Source: an uncultured Bdellovibrionales bacterium
GTDB lineage: Bacteria; Bdellovibrionota; FAC87; UBA2466
Length of the DNA stretch: 35,341 nucleotides
Direction: 5' to 3'
NCBI GenBank assembly: GCA_937903155.1
Contig: CALCZU010000074.1
Coordinates: 1 to 35,341, forward strand
The notes beneath the pieces were generated by a model that did not search any database, had not been told where the DNA came from, and worked only from the letters and a program-made list of their open reading frames with translations. Positions 24,373 through 33,257 of this stretch are shown here, one piece after another (position 1 is the first letter of the stretch; every line of letters starts with the position of its first letter). The position numbers and the translations under genes were made by a program.

Positions 24373-25120
24373 TGAAAAGCCTCTTTTGATAAATTTCATG
24401 AAGAGCCTCTCGCCCTCCAAACTGAGACAGCTGGTACTTATAACAGAAACAATAGATCAAACGAAACGAAGGATGCTCTGTTTGTACGGCCTCCGCGGAG
24501 TGAAACAGTCCGGTATTAAAGAACAGAGCATGATTATCAGAACTTGCGATCCGCACTTTAGGTAAAATCCGCGTTTGCAGGGAGTCGATGTGGCGATTAC
24601 TAAACATTCGTCGATGGCTTCCCGGTATGATTTTAAGTTGCGGCGTCGATGGACGGCCTAGCTGAGGATAAAAAATCAGTTTATGCAAAACCGGCATCCG
24701 ACCCTTGGAGTTACTGTCATAAACATTGGTATCGCGATGCCAGCCCGAATATTGCTGCCCCGCACCGACTCGTCGCAGAGTCAGATCGCCTAAGTACAGA
24801 TCCTCAGATAAAAAAGTTCGAATTCTTTGAGGAATGTTTTGGGCGAAAAGAAAATCAACGAAATAGGGGAGGTAGGAATAAGTATTCGGGTAAATATCAA
24901 AGGCTCGCGGATATTTTTCTTTCCAGAGATAGGGTTCGTCGGGGTTCGAATTTTCAAGCGTCTTTAAAGCAGAAATCAGCCGTGTTGTAGCTTCATTAGA
25001 ACTCAGCGAGAAATATTCATAGCCCGTTTTAAAAAAACTCTGAGTCTCTGCCTCAACCTGATAGCCGGGTTTGGGAGGCTTTTGGTTTTGGGGCTCTCTA
25101 AACTGCAAATCGGTATGCAT
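24365..25120 (-). CDS. PhyH-like Fe(II)/2-oxoglutarate oxygenase
   Basis: 251 aa. Iron motif H-x-D in YSGWHRDTN (His128, Asp130); LKIIPGSHRRMFS is the typical segment after the facial triad; distal His207 in FNTGLFHSAEAV and Arg220 in SFRLIYCFCY complete the set. It is the first oxygenase of the run: it starts 9 bp after the membrane-protein stop and overlaps the next oxygenase by 8 bp. No obvious ribosome site is seen. The substrate is unknown; a sugar or lipid carrier of this locus is the natural candidate. Confidence 0.72.
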   Translation of the reverse strand: MHTDLQFREPQNQKPPKPGYQVEAETQSFFKTGYEYFSLSSNEATTRLISALKTLENSNPDEPYLWKEKYPRAFDIYPNTYSYLPYFVDFLFAQNIPQRIRTFLSEDLYLGDLTLRRVGAGQQYSGWHRDTNVYDSNSKGRMPVLHKLIFYPQLGRPSTPQLKIIPGSHRRMFSNRHIDSLQTRILPKVRIASSDNHALFFNTGLFHSAEAVQTEHPSFRLIYCFCYKYQLSQFGGREALHEIYQKRLFNE

Positions 25121-25129
25121 AAGATAAAG

Positions 25130-26464
25130 CTAATAGTCCCTCACGGATTCGTCAAAAATCGAATATCGAACCGGGAATAGGCTGAGTAATGTCACAATTC
25201 CCATTCCAATGATGGGAAACTGCCAAATCAATTTAAGGCGATACATTGTTCCCACATTCACCAAGGCATACGGATAAGAGAGCGTGACATACAAACACAG
25301 ACAGAAAAGTGTGAAAAGATAAGGATTTCTTTTTAAGATTAAGATGGAGACCGAAACGAGGAGAAGGATGTACCAAAGCAAAGTCTCTACTCCCGCGACC
25401 TTCCTAAAAGCGGAGCCGGACGTACCCAGCCAGTCACTGGGGAAGGGAGAAAAAAGTGAAAGTTGCAAGGCTCTGGGGATGTATTTAAATAAATCGCCCA
25501 GACGGTGAAACTCAACATTAATATCCTTGTTTAAGGTTCCATACATCGCTTGATTCACAGCCCCTTTTCGGATGAGAACGAGATACTTTGCCTTTTCTTC
25601 CAAAAAGTTGGGTGCCCAAGAACTCTGGTGCCAATCTAAAGTCGGAGAATACGGGTTTTGAGAAGTGACTTCTTCAGCCATTTGCTCGGCATTATTTTGA
25701 TGGGTCGCAATTTCATTTGGTCTCAACTTCAAAACCCACCCACTGAGAATGACCAAACAGAGTGCGTTGTAAAAAAGAGTCATTAAACTGAGTTTGGGTC
25801 TGTTGAAAATTGAATAGCCTGCGAAAAGGACCATCGCGACAAAGACAAGGGGTTTAAAAAGATAGATTAAATAAGTTCTGAAACACAATAGAGTGTAAGT
25901 CGTTAGAGAAAAAACGAGGAGATCCCAAATCCGGATTCGCTTTTGTTCGAGACAACTTTGAAGAATATTCAAAGAAGACCATAGAAAACCCATCGCTCCC
26001 ATTACGACAAAACAATCGCGTTGCAACTGCGTGAATAAAGACCACGAAGAAGGAAGGAGGATCATCGGAAGCGTACCGAGCAAGGCGAAAGATTTTGTCG
26101 AGGTAAATCTGGTTAAGATCAAAAATAAGAAGAGGCCTCCGAGGGCATAGGTCAGTGCATGGAGGGGAATCATTATCCAAGGCATTGCAAACAGATGCTT
26201 GTAAAAATAGGCAATTAGATGGAGGTAATAATCCATCCCGGCGTATGGAATAAGGGCCTTCCAACCCATCGTCGATATTTCTTCGGTGGACCTGGCCCTT
26301 GCGACTTCTTCCATTGCAATTGAGTCGTGGCCAATCATGAGCCCTCGCTGAGCGTGAAGCGAGGGTGCAAGATACGGTAGAAAAACACATTGAAAGAAAA
26401 AGGCAATTGAGAGTGTCGCAACCAAAAAAAACAAAAACACTCTGAAAGGGCTTCGGCTTATCAT
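25130..26464 (-). CDS. Polytopic membrane protein of the PFPxxW family (putative GT-C)
   Basis: 444 aa with about ten membrane segments and one long periplasmic loop (residues about 255-340). It shares a pattern with the tandem proteins at 29248 and 30656: an early H-D motif after the first helix (GLMIGHDS), PLHALTYALGG, LPSSWSLFTQLQRD, and the loop motif PRALQLSLFSPFPSDW, then N-x-G-T-x-x-R near the C-terminus. It is therefore the divergent third member of one family. Early acidic loop plus C-terminal Arg is compatible with a GT-C glycosyltransferase or a polysaccharide polymerase, but no activity can be assigned. The ATG overlaps the upstream glycosyltransferase stop (ATGA). Confidence 0.65.
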   Translation of the reverse strand: MISRSPFRVFLFFLVATLSIAFFFQCVFLPYLAPSLHAQRGLMIGHDSIAMEEVARARSTEEISTMGWKALIPYAGMDYYLHLIAYFYKHLFAMPWIMIPLHALTYALGGLFLFLILTRFTSTKSFALLGTLPMILLPSSWSLFTQLQRDCFVVMGAMGFLWSSLNILQSCLEQKRIRIWDLLVFSLTTYTLLCFRTYLIYLFKPLVFVAMVLFAGYSIFNRPKLSLMTLFYNALCLVILSGWVLKLRPNEIATHQNNAEQMAEEVTSQNPYSPTLDWHQSSWAPNFLEEKAKYLVLIRKGAVNQAMYGTLNKDINVEFHRLGDLFKYIPRALQLSLFSPFPSDWLGTSGSAFRKVAGVETLLWYILLLVSVSILILKRNPYLFTLFCLCLYVTLSYPYALVNVGTMYRLKLIWQFPIIGMGIVTLLSLFPVRYSIFDESVRDY

Positions 26465-27642
26465 AGAGATTCGATGGGAGTTTCTAATGACTTTCGTTTT
26501 AAGAGAAGTTTCGATTTAAGGAAAATCGCTCTTGTAAGTGCATTTCCGTGAATGGAATATTCAAAAAGTAGAGATAAATAGCCAAAAACTCGAGCCCACG
26601 AGTTCATGTCGGTAATCTGGACGGGAACTTGCTCTTTCGGTTTTAATTGAGCGAGAAGGGTTGTGAGCTCTTCGGTTGTTTTATCGAAGTCAGCGTTTTC
26701 ATCGATATACGCTCTCAAATTTGCTGCAAGTTTTTGTCGGAGGTCAGCAGATTCCGCGAGTTTTAAGAGACAGCTGTACCATCCTTCAGCACTGTGAGCT
26801 AAAAAACCCCGATTTCCATGTTCCAAAAATTGGGCTGCTGTTGGAAAGAAATCCGAAACGACAGGAATGCCTAATTGCGAAAACACGTAGAGGCGTCCCG
26901 AGTTAGAAGAAAATTTAAAGCGGGTAAGATAGTCTTCTTGGCTAGTTCCAAAAAAGTACTTAAACATTTTAGAAGTTTTCTTTTTCTTCTCGTAATACGA
27001 ACCTAAAATCGTATTTGGAATAATGCCGATATCTACTTGAGAAAGATATTTTTCGTAATGGTTGGGATGCCATTGAATGTGCTTCACCGTCACAAGCTTG
27101 GGGTCGGGAAGGCCAAATTTCCAGGACCCAAGCTTTTCAATATTGTACATCGCCCAAAATTCTACTTTGCGGTGTTTTCCAAGTTCTTCGAGTGCTGAAG
27201 TGATGTGAGGAGAGATGGAATGCAGATGCGCCTTATTTCCGTGGTACCCGATTCGGAGGATCTCGTTTTGACGATGCGTTTTTTCAATCCTCGGAATTTC
27301 GGGAAACATCGGAAAAATAAAAGGATTCGCATTCGCCCGCAAAAACAAATCCCGCTGTTCTAAAGAACTTACCAAAAGAAAATCGGCATCTCTTGCGGTC
27401 GTATCGATCTGTTGAGGTTTCGGGTCACCGATTCCGATAATAATTTTAGGATTTTGTTTTCGAGCGGCCTCGACTTCGGGATCGTACGACATAAAAAGGA
27501 CGACGTCGTACTGATCGTAGTGGTTCCAATCATTAAAAACAACTCGGTGTCCTCGAGCGATCAGCTGCTTTCCTAGTCTTTGAATGCAGACCCGGCTTGC
27601 CGCGGCCTCGGGAAATTTTGTATTCAGTACGAAACTTTGCAT
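26461..27642 (-). CDS. GT-B fold glycosyltransferase (GT4-like)
   Basis: 393 aa. The N-terminal part has a Rossmann-like start (RLGKQLIARGHRVVFNDW, YDVVLFMSYDP), and IGYHGNKAHLHSI marks the start of the second lobe. The C-terminal SSNSGRLYVFSQLGIPVVSD resembles the nucleotide-sugar site of families 1 and 4. The usual E-x7-E motif is not evident, so catalysis and family number are uncertain. It is the first gene of the minus-strand run down to 22662 and is coupled to the membrane protein through ATGA. No good ribosome site is visible before the ATG at 27642. Confidence 0.7.
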   Translation of the reverse strand: MQSFVLNTKFPEAAASRVCIQRLGKQLIARGHRVVFNDWNHYDQYDVVLFMSYDPEVEAARKQNPKIIIGIGDPKPQQIDTTARDADFLLVSSLEQRDLFLRANANPFIFPMFPEIPRIEKTHRQNEILRIGYHGNKAHLHSISPHITSALEELGKHRKVEFWAMYNIEKLGSWKFGLPDPKLVTVKHIQWHPNHYEKYLSQVDIGIIPNTILGSYYEKKKKTSKMFKYFFGTSQEDYLTRFKFSSNSGRLYVFSQLGIPVVSDFFPTAAQFLEHGNRGFLAHSAEGWYSCLLKLAESADLRQKLAANLRAYIDENADFDKTTEELTTLLAQLKPKEQVPVQITDMNSWARVFGYLSLLFEYSIHGNALTRAIFLKSKLLLKRKSLETPIESL

Positions 27643-27750
27643 AGAGGAGTTCTTACCCGTAACCTAGTCTAACTTCGTCAATAGCACATAGCGTCAATTG
27701 ATGTCACTGTTTACTATTCTCCCGATTGCTACTACCTTTTGCCTATATCA

Positions 27751-29340
27751 ATGGGAAATTTACTCGAAAATCCGCTACCGATGCAACAGACGCCGTTTAT
27801 TTCTATTTTGCGTCCTCCGGCGGTTGTCTCAAAATGGTCTGATGCCGCTCCACTGACTCCTCCGCTTGGGATTGCGTATGTGACTGCGAGTTTAATCAGC
27901 GCTGGTTACAAAGCTGAAATTGTCGATGCGATTGGCGAAGCCCCTCAAAAGGTCTCCATGATCTTTGACGGTCGCGCGTTTGCGATCGGATTAACGGGGC
28001 CTGAAATCGTTGCCAAGGTGAGTCCCGATGTAAACTTCATCGGAATATCCTGCACGTTCTCTCATGATTGGCCGCTCGTTATTGACCTCCTAAGAGCCGC
28101 TCGAGAGCGGTTTCCAAATGCTCCGATCATTGGAGGCGGAGAACATTTTACGGCGATGCCAGAGTTTTGTCTTCAAGACTGCCCCGAGCTCGATGTTTGT
28201 GTTTTGGGAGAGGGTGAGGAGACGATGAAAGAACTCATCGAAGCGATGAGAAATGATCAAGATTTGCATACAATTTCGGGAATTGCTTTTCGAAATAAAG
28301 AAGGACGGATTGTGATTAATCCCCGTCGGGGTCGCATCCGCGCGATTGATGATATCCCCGCTCCCAGCTGGCAGCTGACGCCTCTCGATAACTATTTAAA
28401 TATGGGTTTAAGTTTTGGAGTCAATCTCGGACGCACGGTTCCGGTCTTAGCCACTCGCGGTTGCCCGTACCAATGTACCTTCTGTTCAAGTCCAACGATG
28501 TGGACGACGAAATGGACTGCCCGCGATCCCAAGCTCATGCTCGATGAAATTGAAGGCTATATGAAAAAATATGGTGCTACCAATTTCGACTTCTATGATT
28601 TGACGATGATTGTTCGTCGCGATTGGATTTTAAAATTCACCGAGATGATTAAAGAGCGGGGATTAAAATTTACTTGGCAGTTGCCGAGCGGAACTCGCAG
28701 CGAAGCGATTGATAGAGAAGTATCGAGAGCGCTTTTTACAACGGGTTGCCGAAACATCAGTTACGCACCCGAAAGCGGATCTGAAAAAGAACTCATCCGA
28801 ATTAAGAAAAAAGTAAAAATTGGCCCGATGTTAAAATCGATGCGAGGAGCTTTTCTCGAAGGGCTGAACATCAAGTGCAATATCATCGTAGGTTTTCCTG
28901 ATGAGACTCGGTCGGATGTTTTCAAAACGCTTCTTTTACTCGTGAGAATGGCGATCGTCGGAGTGCATGATGTTTCGATTTCGATGTTTTCGGCGTATCC
29001 CGGTTCCGAACTTTTTACGGAACTTTCGAAACGAAAAGTCATTCCACGTTTAGATCATGGATTTTTTATTAGTCTCACAACCTACAAAGATATTTCGAGT
29101 TCGGTGAATTGGTGTAATACGCTTTCTCCAAAAGAGTTAGGTCGCTACCGTCTCATCGGTTACATGCTTTTCTACGGAATTAATTACACGGTTCGCCCGT
29201 GGCGTGTGGTTCAGACGATATTCAACGTTTGGAATCGTAAAGAAACTTCACGTTTGGATAAATCGCTGATCGCTTTTGTCGACCGAATGAAGGCCCAGAA
29301 AAAAGAAGAGTCTGGAGCTGCGGCTTTGCAGCCCGCGTAA
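27751..29340 (+). CDS. Cobalamin-binding-domain radical SAM enzyme
   Basis: 529 aa from the ATG at 27751; TTG 27739 and ATG 27781 are alternatives, and none has a ribosome site. Residues about 15-170 form a B12-binding-type Rossmann domain (PPLGIAYVTASLISAGYKAEIVDA, IIGGGEHFTAMPE, CVLGEGEETM). The radical SAM core begins at TRGCPYQCTFCSSP, with cluster cysteines 238, 242 and 245 in C-x3-C-x2-C; ISYAPESGSEKELIR and IVGFPDETR follow. The family includes methyltransferases and ring-forming enzymes. I see no motif giving a substrate. Its last 93 bp overlap the convergent membrane protein gene. Confidence 0.85.
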   Translation: MGNLLENPLPMQQTPFISILRPPAVVSKWSDAAPLTPPLGIAYVTASLISAGYKAEIVDAIGEAPQKVSMIFDGRAFAIGLTGPEIVAKVSPDVNFIGISCTFSHDWPLVIDLLRAARERFPNAPIIGGGEHFTAMPEFCLQDCPELDVCVLGEGEETMKELIEAMRNDQDLHTISGIAFRNKEGRIVINPRRGRIRAIDDIPAPSWQLTPLDNYLNMGLSFGVNLGRTVPVLATRGCPYQCTFCSSPTMWTTKWTARDPKLMLDEIEGYMKKYGATNFDFYDLTMIVRRDWILKFTEMIKERGLKFTWQLPSGTRSEAIDREVSRALFTTGCRNISYAPESGSEKELIRIKKKVKIGPMLKSMRGAFLEGLNIKCNIIVGFPDETRSDVFKTLLLLVRMAIVGVHDVSISMFSAYPGSELFTELSKRKVIPRLDHGFFISLTTYKDISSSVNWCNTLSPKELGRYRLIGYMLFYGINYTVRPWRVVQTIFNVWNRKETSRLDKSLIAFVDRMKAQKKEESGAAALQPA

Positions 29341-30669
29341 GAGCCCCGTCAAATCGCAAAACTGAGCGAGTCCTAATCCTGTCACAAGCGTTAAATAAAA
29401 ATATCGAAATCGGTGGAGTGTTCCGAAGTTAGGGCAACTCATTGCAAAAATCCAAATAAAAGTGATGCTAAAACAAACGAGCGCGAGAAAACTCAAGCGT
29501 TTTCGGTTGCGGATACAAGCCAATAGAAAATACGGGAATAAGAGATAAACAAAAGACATTTCAAGTCCTACCAGTTTTTTAAATGTCTCATTTGCTTCAT
29601 TCGACGCTCTTTTAAACCAAGAGTTTGGAAAAGGACCAAAGAATCCCACTTGAAAGGCTCGAGGGAGATATTGGACGATGTCGGAGCTGCTTTTAAAAGC
29701 AACCTCTTTATCAAAGTTAGAGTTGCCTAGGTTTGTGTGTAAAAAGCCATTGCGAGCAAACGCCAAATTATAAAGTTGGGTATTCACGAAGCTTGGAAGC
29801 CAGGGAGAGGAAACCCATTCATAACTGAGTCGAGGGGGGGCGGGAGTTTCAATCGCTACCGATTTTTTCGATGTCGCATCTTTTTTGGGAGCCTCGGCCA
29901 CGACGGATGACACTCCGTAGGCAGAAGGAAACAAGATTTTTTGCGGGACAAGGCTGATTGCTAAAACAGCACAGAAGGCCAACCCTCTCCAATCATACGA
30001 ATTTTTCGTCGAGCGAAAAAAGGCTGATAAATAGAGTAGGACAAAGAAAATCGAAAGAATCCAATAAATCAAAGACAGATAGGAGCGTGCAATAAAACTA
30101 ATTTCAAGCCCAAACCAGACAAGGCCAAATACACCCCAAGCGGGAAAACGCTGCTTTTGATTTTCGAAAATCAAAACCCAACCCCAGATAAACAGCGCAG
30201 CTCCTAAAAAAAAGAAACCGTCCTTATGGATCTGAGTGACCCAGAGAAGAGAACTTGGAAAAAAAACAAAAGGGAAAGCGCCCAGCAACGCCGTTTTTTT
30301 ATCGTAAAACTGGCTAAAAAGGTGAGTGAGGATTACTCCCGTGGTCGCATGAATCAAAGCATTGAGAGGAAGCAATACGAGAGGGCTAGAAAACGTGAGA
30401 TAGTAAACAAAAGCTGCAACACTTGGCTCGAGCCAGTGGTCCGGAGAAAACGCCCATGCTCTGATTCCATTTTCTCTCATTTGCGCGGCCATTTCGACCG
30501 CGAGTTGATGATACGTCACCCAATCGTGGGCTTTAATCAGTCCGTTTCCTGCATGCCACTGAGGAAAGAGGATGGGAACAACGACGAGTTGAACGGCTAG
30601 TCCCAGGAAAATTGAATAGACAAAAAAGATAAGGAACCACTTCAACCAAAAACTGTCATTCCGTTCCAT
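29248..30669 (-). CDS. Polytopic membrane protein of the PFPxxW family (putative GT-C), tandem copy 2
   Basis: 473 aa, about ten membrane segments. It is highly similar along its length to the upstream neighbour at 30656: GNGLIK-HDWVTYHQLAV, PLNALIHA, FFPS-LLWVTQ, FLHT-N-G-SNFD, YLPRAFQVGFFGPFPNSW and SPNFGTLHRFRYFYL. A Lys/Pro-rich linker (about residues 270-290) replaces the longer one of the paralogue. The C-terminal tail after GLGLAQF is unlike the paralogue and lies largely within the overlap with the radical SAM gene. A GGAGG ribosome site precedes the ATG, and the start overlaps the upstream stop by 14 bp. Confidence 0.65.
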   Translation of the reverse strand: MERNDSFWLKWFLIFFVYSIFLGLAVQLVVVPILFPQWHAGNGLIKAHDWVTYHQLAVEMAAQMRENGIRAWAFSPDHWLEPSVAAFVYYLTFSSPLVLLPLNALIHATTGVILTHLFSQFYDKKTALLGAFPFVFFPSSLLWVTQIHKDGFFFLGAALFIWGWVLIFENQKQRFPAWGVFGLVWFGLEISFIARSYLSLIYWILSIFFVLLYLSAFFRSTKNSYDWRGLAFCAVLAISLVPQKILFPSAYGVSSVVAEAPKKDATSKKSVAIETPAPPRLSYEWVSSPWLPSFVNTQLYNLAFARNGFLHTNLGNSNFDKEVAFKSSSDIVQYLPRAFQVGFFGPFPNSWFKRASNEANETFKKLVGLEMSFVYLLFPYFLLACIRNRKRLSFLALVCFSITFIWIFAMSCPNFGTLHRFRYFYLTLVTGLGLAQFCDLTGLLRGLQSRSSRLFFFLGLHSVDKSDQRFIQT

Positions 30670-32098
30670 AAGACCTCCGCAAACGGAGTCGAGGCAATCG
30701 CACGGAGTCTTTTTCGTAGAAGAAGGAAGTCAATTGAGCAAATCCCAATCCGGTGATCAACATTAAATAGAAATATCGAAAACGGTGGAGTGTCCCAAAA
30801 TTCGGCGAGCTGCTCGCATAAAGCCAAAGAAAGCTTCCGCAAAAAAGCAGAAGTGCGAGAAAACTCGGCCGCCGCCAATTCATGGCACAACTCAACAAGA
30901 AAAAAGGAAACATCAAATAGACAAATAACATCTCGAGTCCCGCCAACTTTTTGAAGGTTCCATTGTGTTCAGTGGAACCCTTTTGCAACCAGCTTTCTGG
31001 AAAAGGACCGAAGAGTGCGACTTGGAACGCTCGGGGCAAATAGGCGAGAACTTCGAAACTATTTTTAAAATGCACATCCGTGTCAAAGTTTGAGCGCCCG
31101 AAGGTTGTCCTTAGAAAACCATCTCGAACCGTTGCAAGATGGTACAACTTTGCATCGATGAAATCGGGGATCCAAGGAGAAGGAACCCACCCTCGGTTCT
31201 TGATGAGAATAATTTCTTCCTCGGTGAGTTTCACTTCGCTTTCCACCATGGGTTTTCGTTCCTGAACTGGCTTTGGGGGGCTAACTTTTTTAACCTGCGC
31301 CGATGGTTTTTCATGAGCTACAGGCTTGGAGATGACGAGTTCTGGACTGGTTTCGGTTCGGAAATACGACTTCTGCCAAAAAAGGCTTGCAAAGAGAAAT
31401 AAGCAAAAGGCAACTTCGCGACGCGGGAGCGTTCTGAATTTCAAAAACGACAGGGCCTTTTTCGAACAGTGAAACGAAACGAATATCAGGGACAAAAACA
31501 GGTAGGCGGGGGACAGATAAGATCGAGAAGCGAAACTGATTCCGAGTCCTATCCAAACCAATCCGAGCATCAGAAAGGGATTAAATTTGGTTTTTTCAGA
31601 TTCCAAAATCAGAAGCCAAGCCCAAAGAAATAAAACCGAGCCCAAAATAAAAAACCCATCTTTGTGCATCTGAGTGACCCAGAGGAGTGCGCTCGGAAAA
31701 AAAACAAAAGGAAGCGAACCAATCAACGCCACTTTCTTGTTTGGGTAAAACAGATAGACAATATGGATTGTGAGAACCCCGGTGGCCGCGTGAATCAATG
31801 CATTGAGTGGCAACAAAACCCAAGGTTTTGGAACTGTAAAATAATAAATAAATGCCGCGACGCCCGGTTCGATCCAGTAATTGACAAAAAGTGACCACTC
31901 TTTCCATCCGTTTTGTTTCATGCGGGCTGCCATATCCACCGCGAGCTGGTGGTAGGTGACCCAGTCGTGCTCTTTAATCAATCCGTTTCCAGAATCCCAG
32001 TGTGGAAAAACGTGGGGGACGATCCACCATTGAACGGCAAATCCGATGGCTAAGGAATAAACGAAGAAAAACAGGAAAGATTTGGTCCAAAAATTCAT
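30656..32098 (-). CDS. Polytopic membrane protein of the PFPxxW family (putative GT-C), tandem copy 1
   Basis: 480 aa from the ATG at 32098; a GTG at 32110 is the alternative. It has the same architecture as the gene at 29248: signal-anchor, HDWVTYHQLAVDMAARM loop, PLNALIHAATG, PSALLWVTQMHKDGF, then a periplasmic segment with a Pro/Lys/Glu-rich stretch (about residues 255-300) leading to WVPSPWIPDFIDAKLYHL and YLPRAFQVALFGPFPESW. It ends with SPNFGTLHRFRYFYL in the last helices. The pair is a tandem duplication. Function is unknown; a GT-C-type transfer or a flippase/polymerase role is possible. Confidence 0.65.
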   Translation of the reverse strand: MNFWTKSFLFFFVYSLAIGFAVQWWIVPHVFPHWDSGNGLIKEHDWVTYHQLAVDMAARMKQNGWKEWSLFVNYWIEPGVAAFIYYFTVPKPWVLLPLNALIHAATGVLTIHIVYLFYPNKKVALIGSLPFVFFPSALLWVTQMHKDGFFILGSVLFLWAWLLILESEKTKFNPFLMLGLVWIGLGISFASRSYLSPAYLFLSLIFVSFHCSKKALSFLKFRTLPRREVAFCLFLFASLFWQKSYFRTETSPELVISKPVAHEKPSAQVKKVSPPKPVQERKPMVESEVKLTEEEIILIKNRGWVPSPWIPDFIDAKLYHLATVRDGFLRTTFGRSNFDTDVHFKNSFEVLAYLPRAFQVALFGPFPESWLQKGSTEHNGTFKKLAGLEMLFVYLMFPFFLLSCAMNWRRPSFLALLLFCGSFLWLYASSSPNFGTLHRFRYFYLMLITGLGFAQLTSFFYEKDSVRLPRLRLRRSYGTE

Positions 32099-32167
32099 TC
32101 GATTGAGCACGGAATTGCGATGGGGAACATAGCCAATATTTATTGGAGTTAAAGCTAAAAATCAAGT

Positions 32168-33211
32168 TTAGCGGCTGAGGCGTGCGGGTTCTTTCGCTAG
32201 CTGTAAGACTTCAGGCTGGAGTCTTTCGGCAATTAGTTGATTGCCTTTCGGAAGTAGGTGCATTCCGTCAAAAGCGAGCTTTTCATCCGTTAAAAGAATC
32301 GCTTCTCCCAGATTCACATACTTAAAGCCTGAAACGTTTGAGAACGACGACTTCAGTTCGGCCGCCAATTCTGTTTGCTGTTCACGATGACCGCTACCGG
32401 TAAGATAGGGCTGCGAGACGACCATCATTTTCTTTTGATGCTCTTGTCCCCACCGCACGGCATTCACGATTTGAGTGCAATAAAAATTCCACTTAGGACC
32501 GCAATGTCCAGGCGTGCGGACAGCCCCAAGGTTTTTCGATTGCTTGTCGAAATTGTTTAACTGATTTTCTAATTGATTAATGACGGTCACGGCCTTACTG
32601 AGCGAATCACCTGCTACGCGCTGAGCGAGATTGCCGTTAAAAACGGTTTTATTTTGATAAGCTGAGGAAATATCTCCACCATGTTTTAACAACATCGCTT
32701 TTTCAGTGAGAACTTCCTGCAGGATTGGAAAATACCCGGTCAGTCGGAACAAAGGAGAGTTTCGTCTGCCTCGGTGATAATTCTCTTTTGTGTAATCCGT
32801 ATCATTGTAGCCTTCGTATAAAATGGCGAGATCGTAATCGAGATTCAGATAATCCTCTAGAAGTCCTACAAACGAATACGCTCCAACAGAATTCATTCCC
32901 AAATTCACAACGCTGAAGGAAGTCTCGGTCGAATTCGCATTCAGAAGTTTTTCAAGATAATAGGGAAACGATTCGTCGTAGCGCACGCCATATCCAAAAA
33001 CCGTGCTCCCGCCTAAAACAACCACTCGGATTTCGTCGTTCTTTTTCTTGGGTACGACATCTCCCCGGTAGCCCCGATAATTTAGACCGGCCGACTGTTT
33101 GAATTTGTAATGACAGTAGGTATCGGCTGCCAAAAGTAGAGCTCCCACTAAAACCAAAGAGCCCGAGATGAGGATAAAACTAAAACCAATGTTTTTAAGA
33201 GTTCGATTCAT
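32168..33211 (-). CDS. Membrane-anchored SGNH/GDSL hydrolase
   Basis: 347 aa. An N-terminal membrane anchor (about residues 9-30) places the catalytic domain in the periplasm. Block I is VVVLGGSTVFGYGV with nucleophile Ser69; block II is NLGMNSVGAYS; block III is YEGYNDTDY with Asn136; block V is FDGMHLLPKGN with Asp315 and His318. The SGNH set is therefore complete. Such proteins add or remove acyl groups on surface glycans. Cys237 and Cys245 could form a periplasmic disulfide. It sits between sodC and the membrane-protein pair on the same strand. A 19-bp palindrome lies immediately before the ATG, and no Shine-Dalgarno is visible. Confidence 0.8.
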   Translation of the reverse strand: MNRTLKNIGFSFILISGSLVLVGALLLAADTYCHYKFKQSAGLNYRGYRGDVVPKKKNDEIRVVVLGGSTVFGYGVRYDESFPYYLEKLLNANSTETSFSVVNLGMNSVGAYSFVGLLEDYLNLDYDLAILYEGYNDTDYTKENYHRGRRNSPLFRLTGYFPILQEVLTEKAMLLKHGGDISSAYQNKTVFNGNLAQRVAGDSLSKAVTVINQLENQLNNFDKQSKNLGAVRTPGHCGPKWNFYCTQIVNAVRWGQEHQKKMMVVSQPYLTGSGHREQQTELAAELKSSFSNVSGFKYVNLGEAILLTDEKLAFDGMHLLPKGNQLIAERLQPEVLQLAKEPARLSR

Positions 33212-33230
33212 AAGCTTTGATTCAAAGCTT
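33212..33230. repeat. Perfect palindrome abutting the SGNH hydrolase start
   Basis: AAGCTTTGA (33212-33220) and TCAAAGCTT (33222-33230) are perfect 9-bp arms around one base, directly upstream of the ATG at 33211 (minus strand). It could be an operator, or in RNA a hairpin with a small loop over the ribosome site. No U-run follows, so it is not a typical terminator of sodC. Confidence 0.5.
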
Positions 33231-33257
33231 AGATACCATACTTCAAACTATTAGAAA

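Noticed and set aside
25854..26390. 178-codon minus-strand frame within the membrane protein gene
   Set aside because: Arg/Cys-rich shifted frame of a well-supported polytopic protein.
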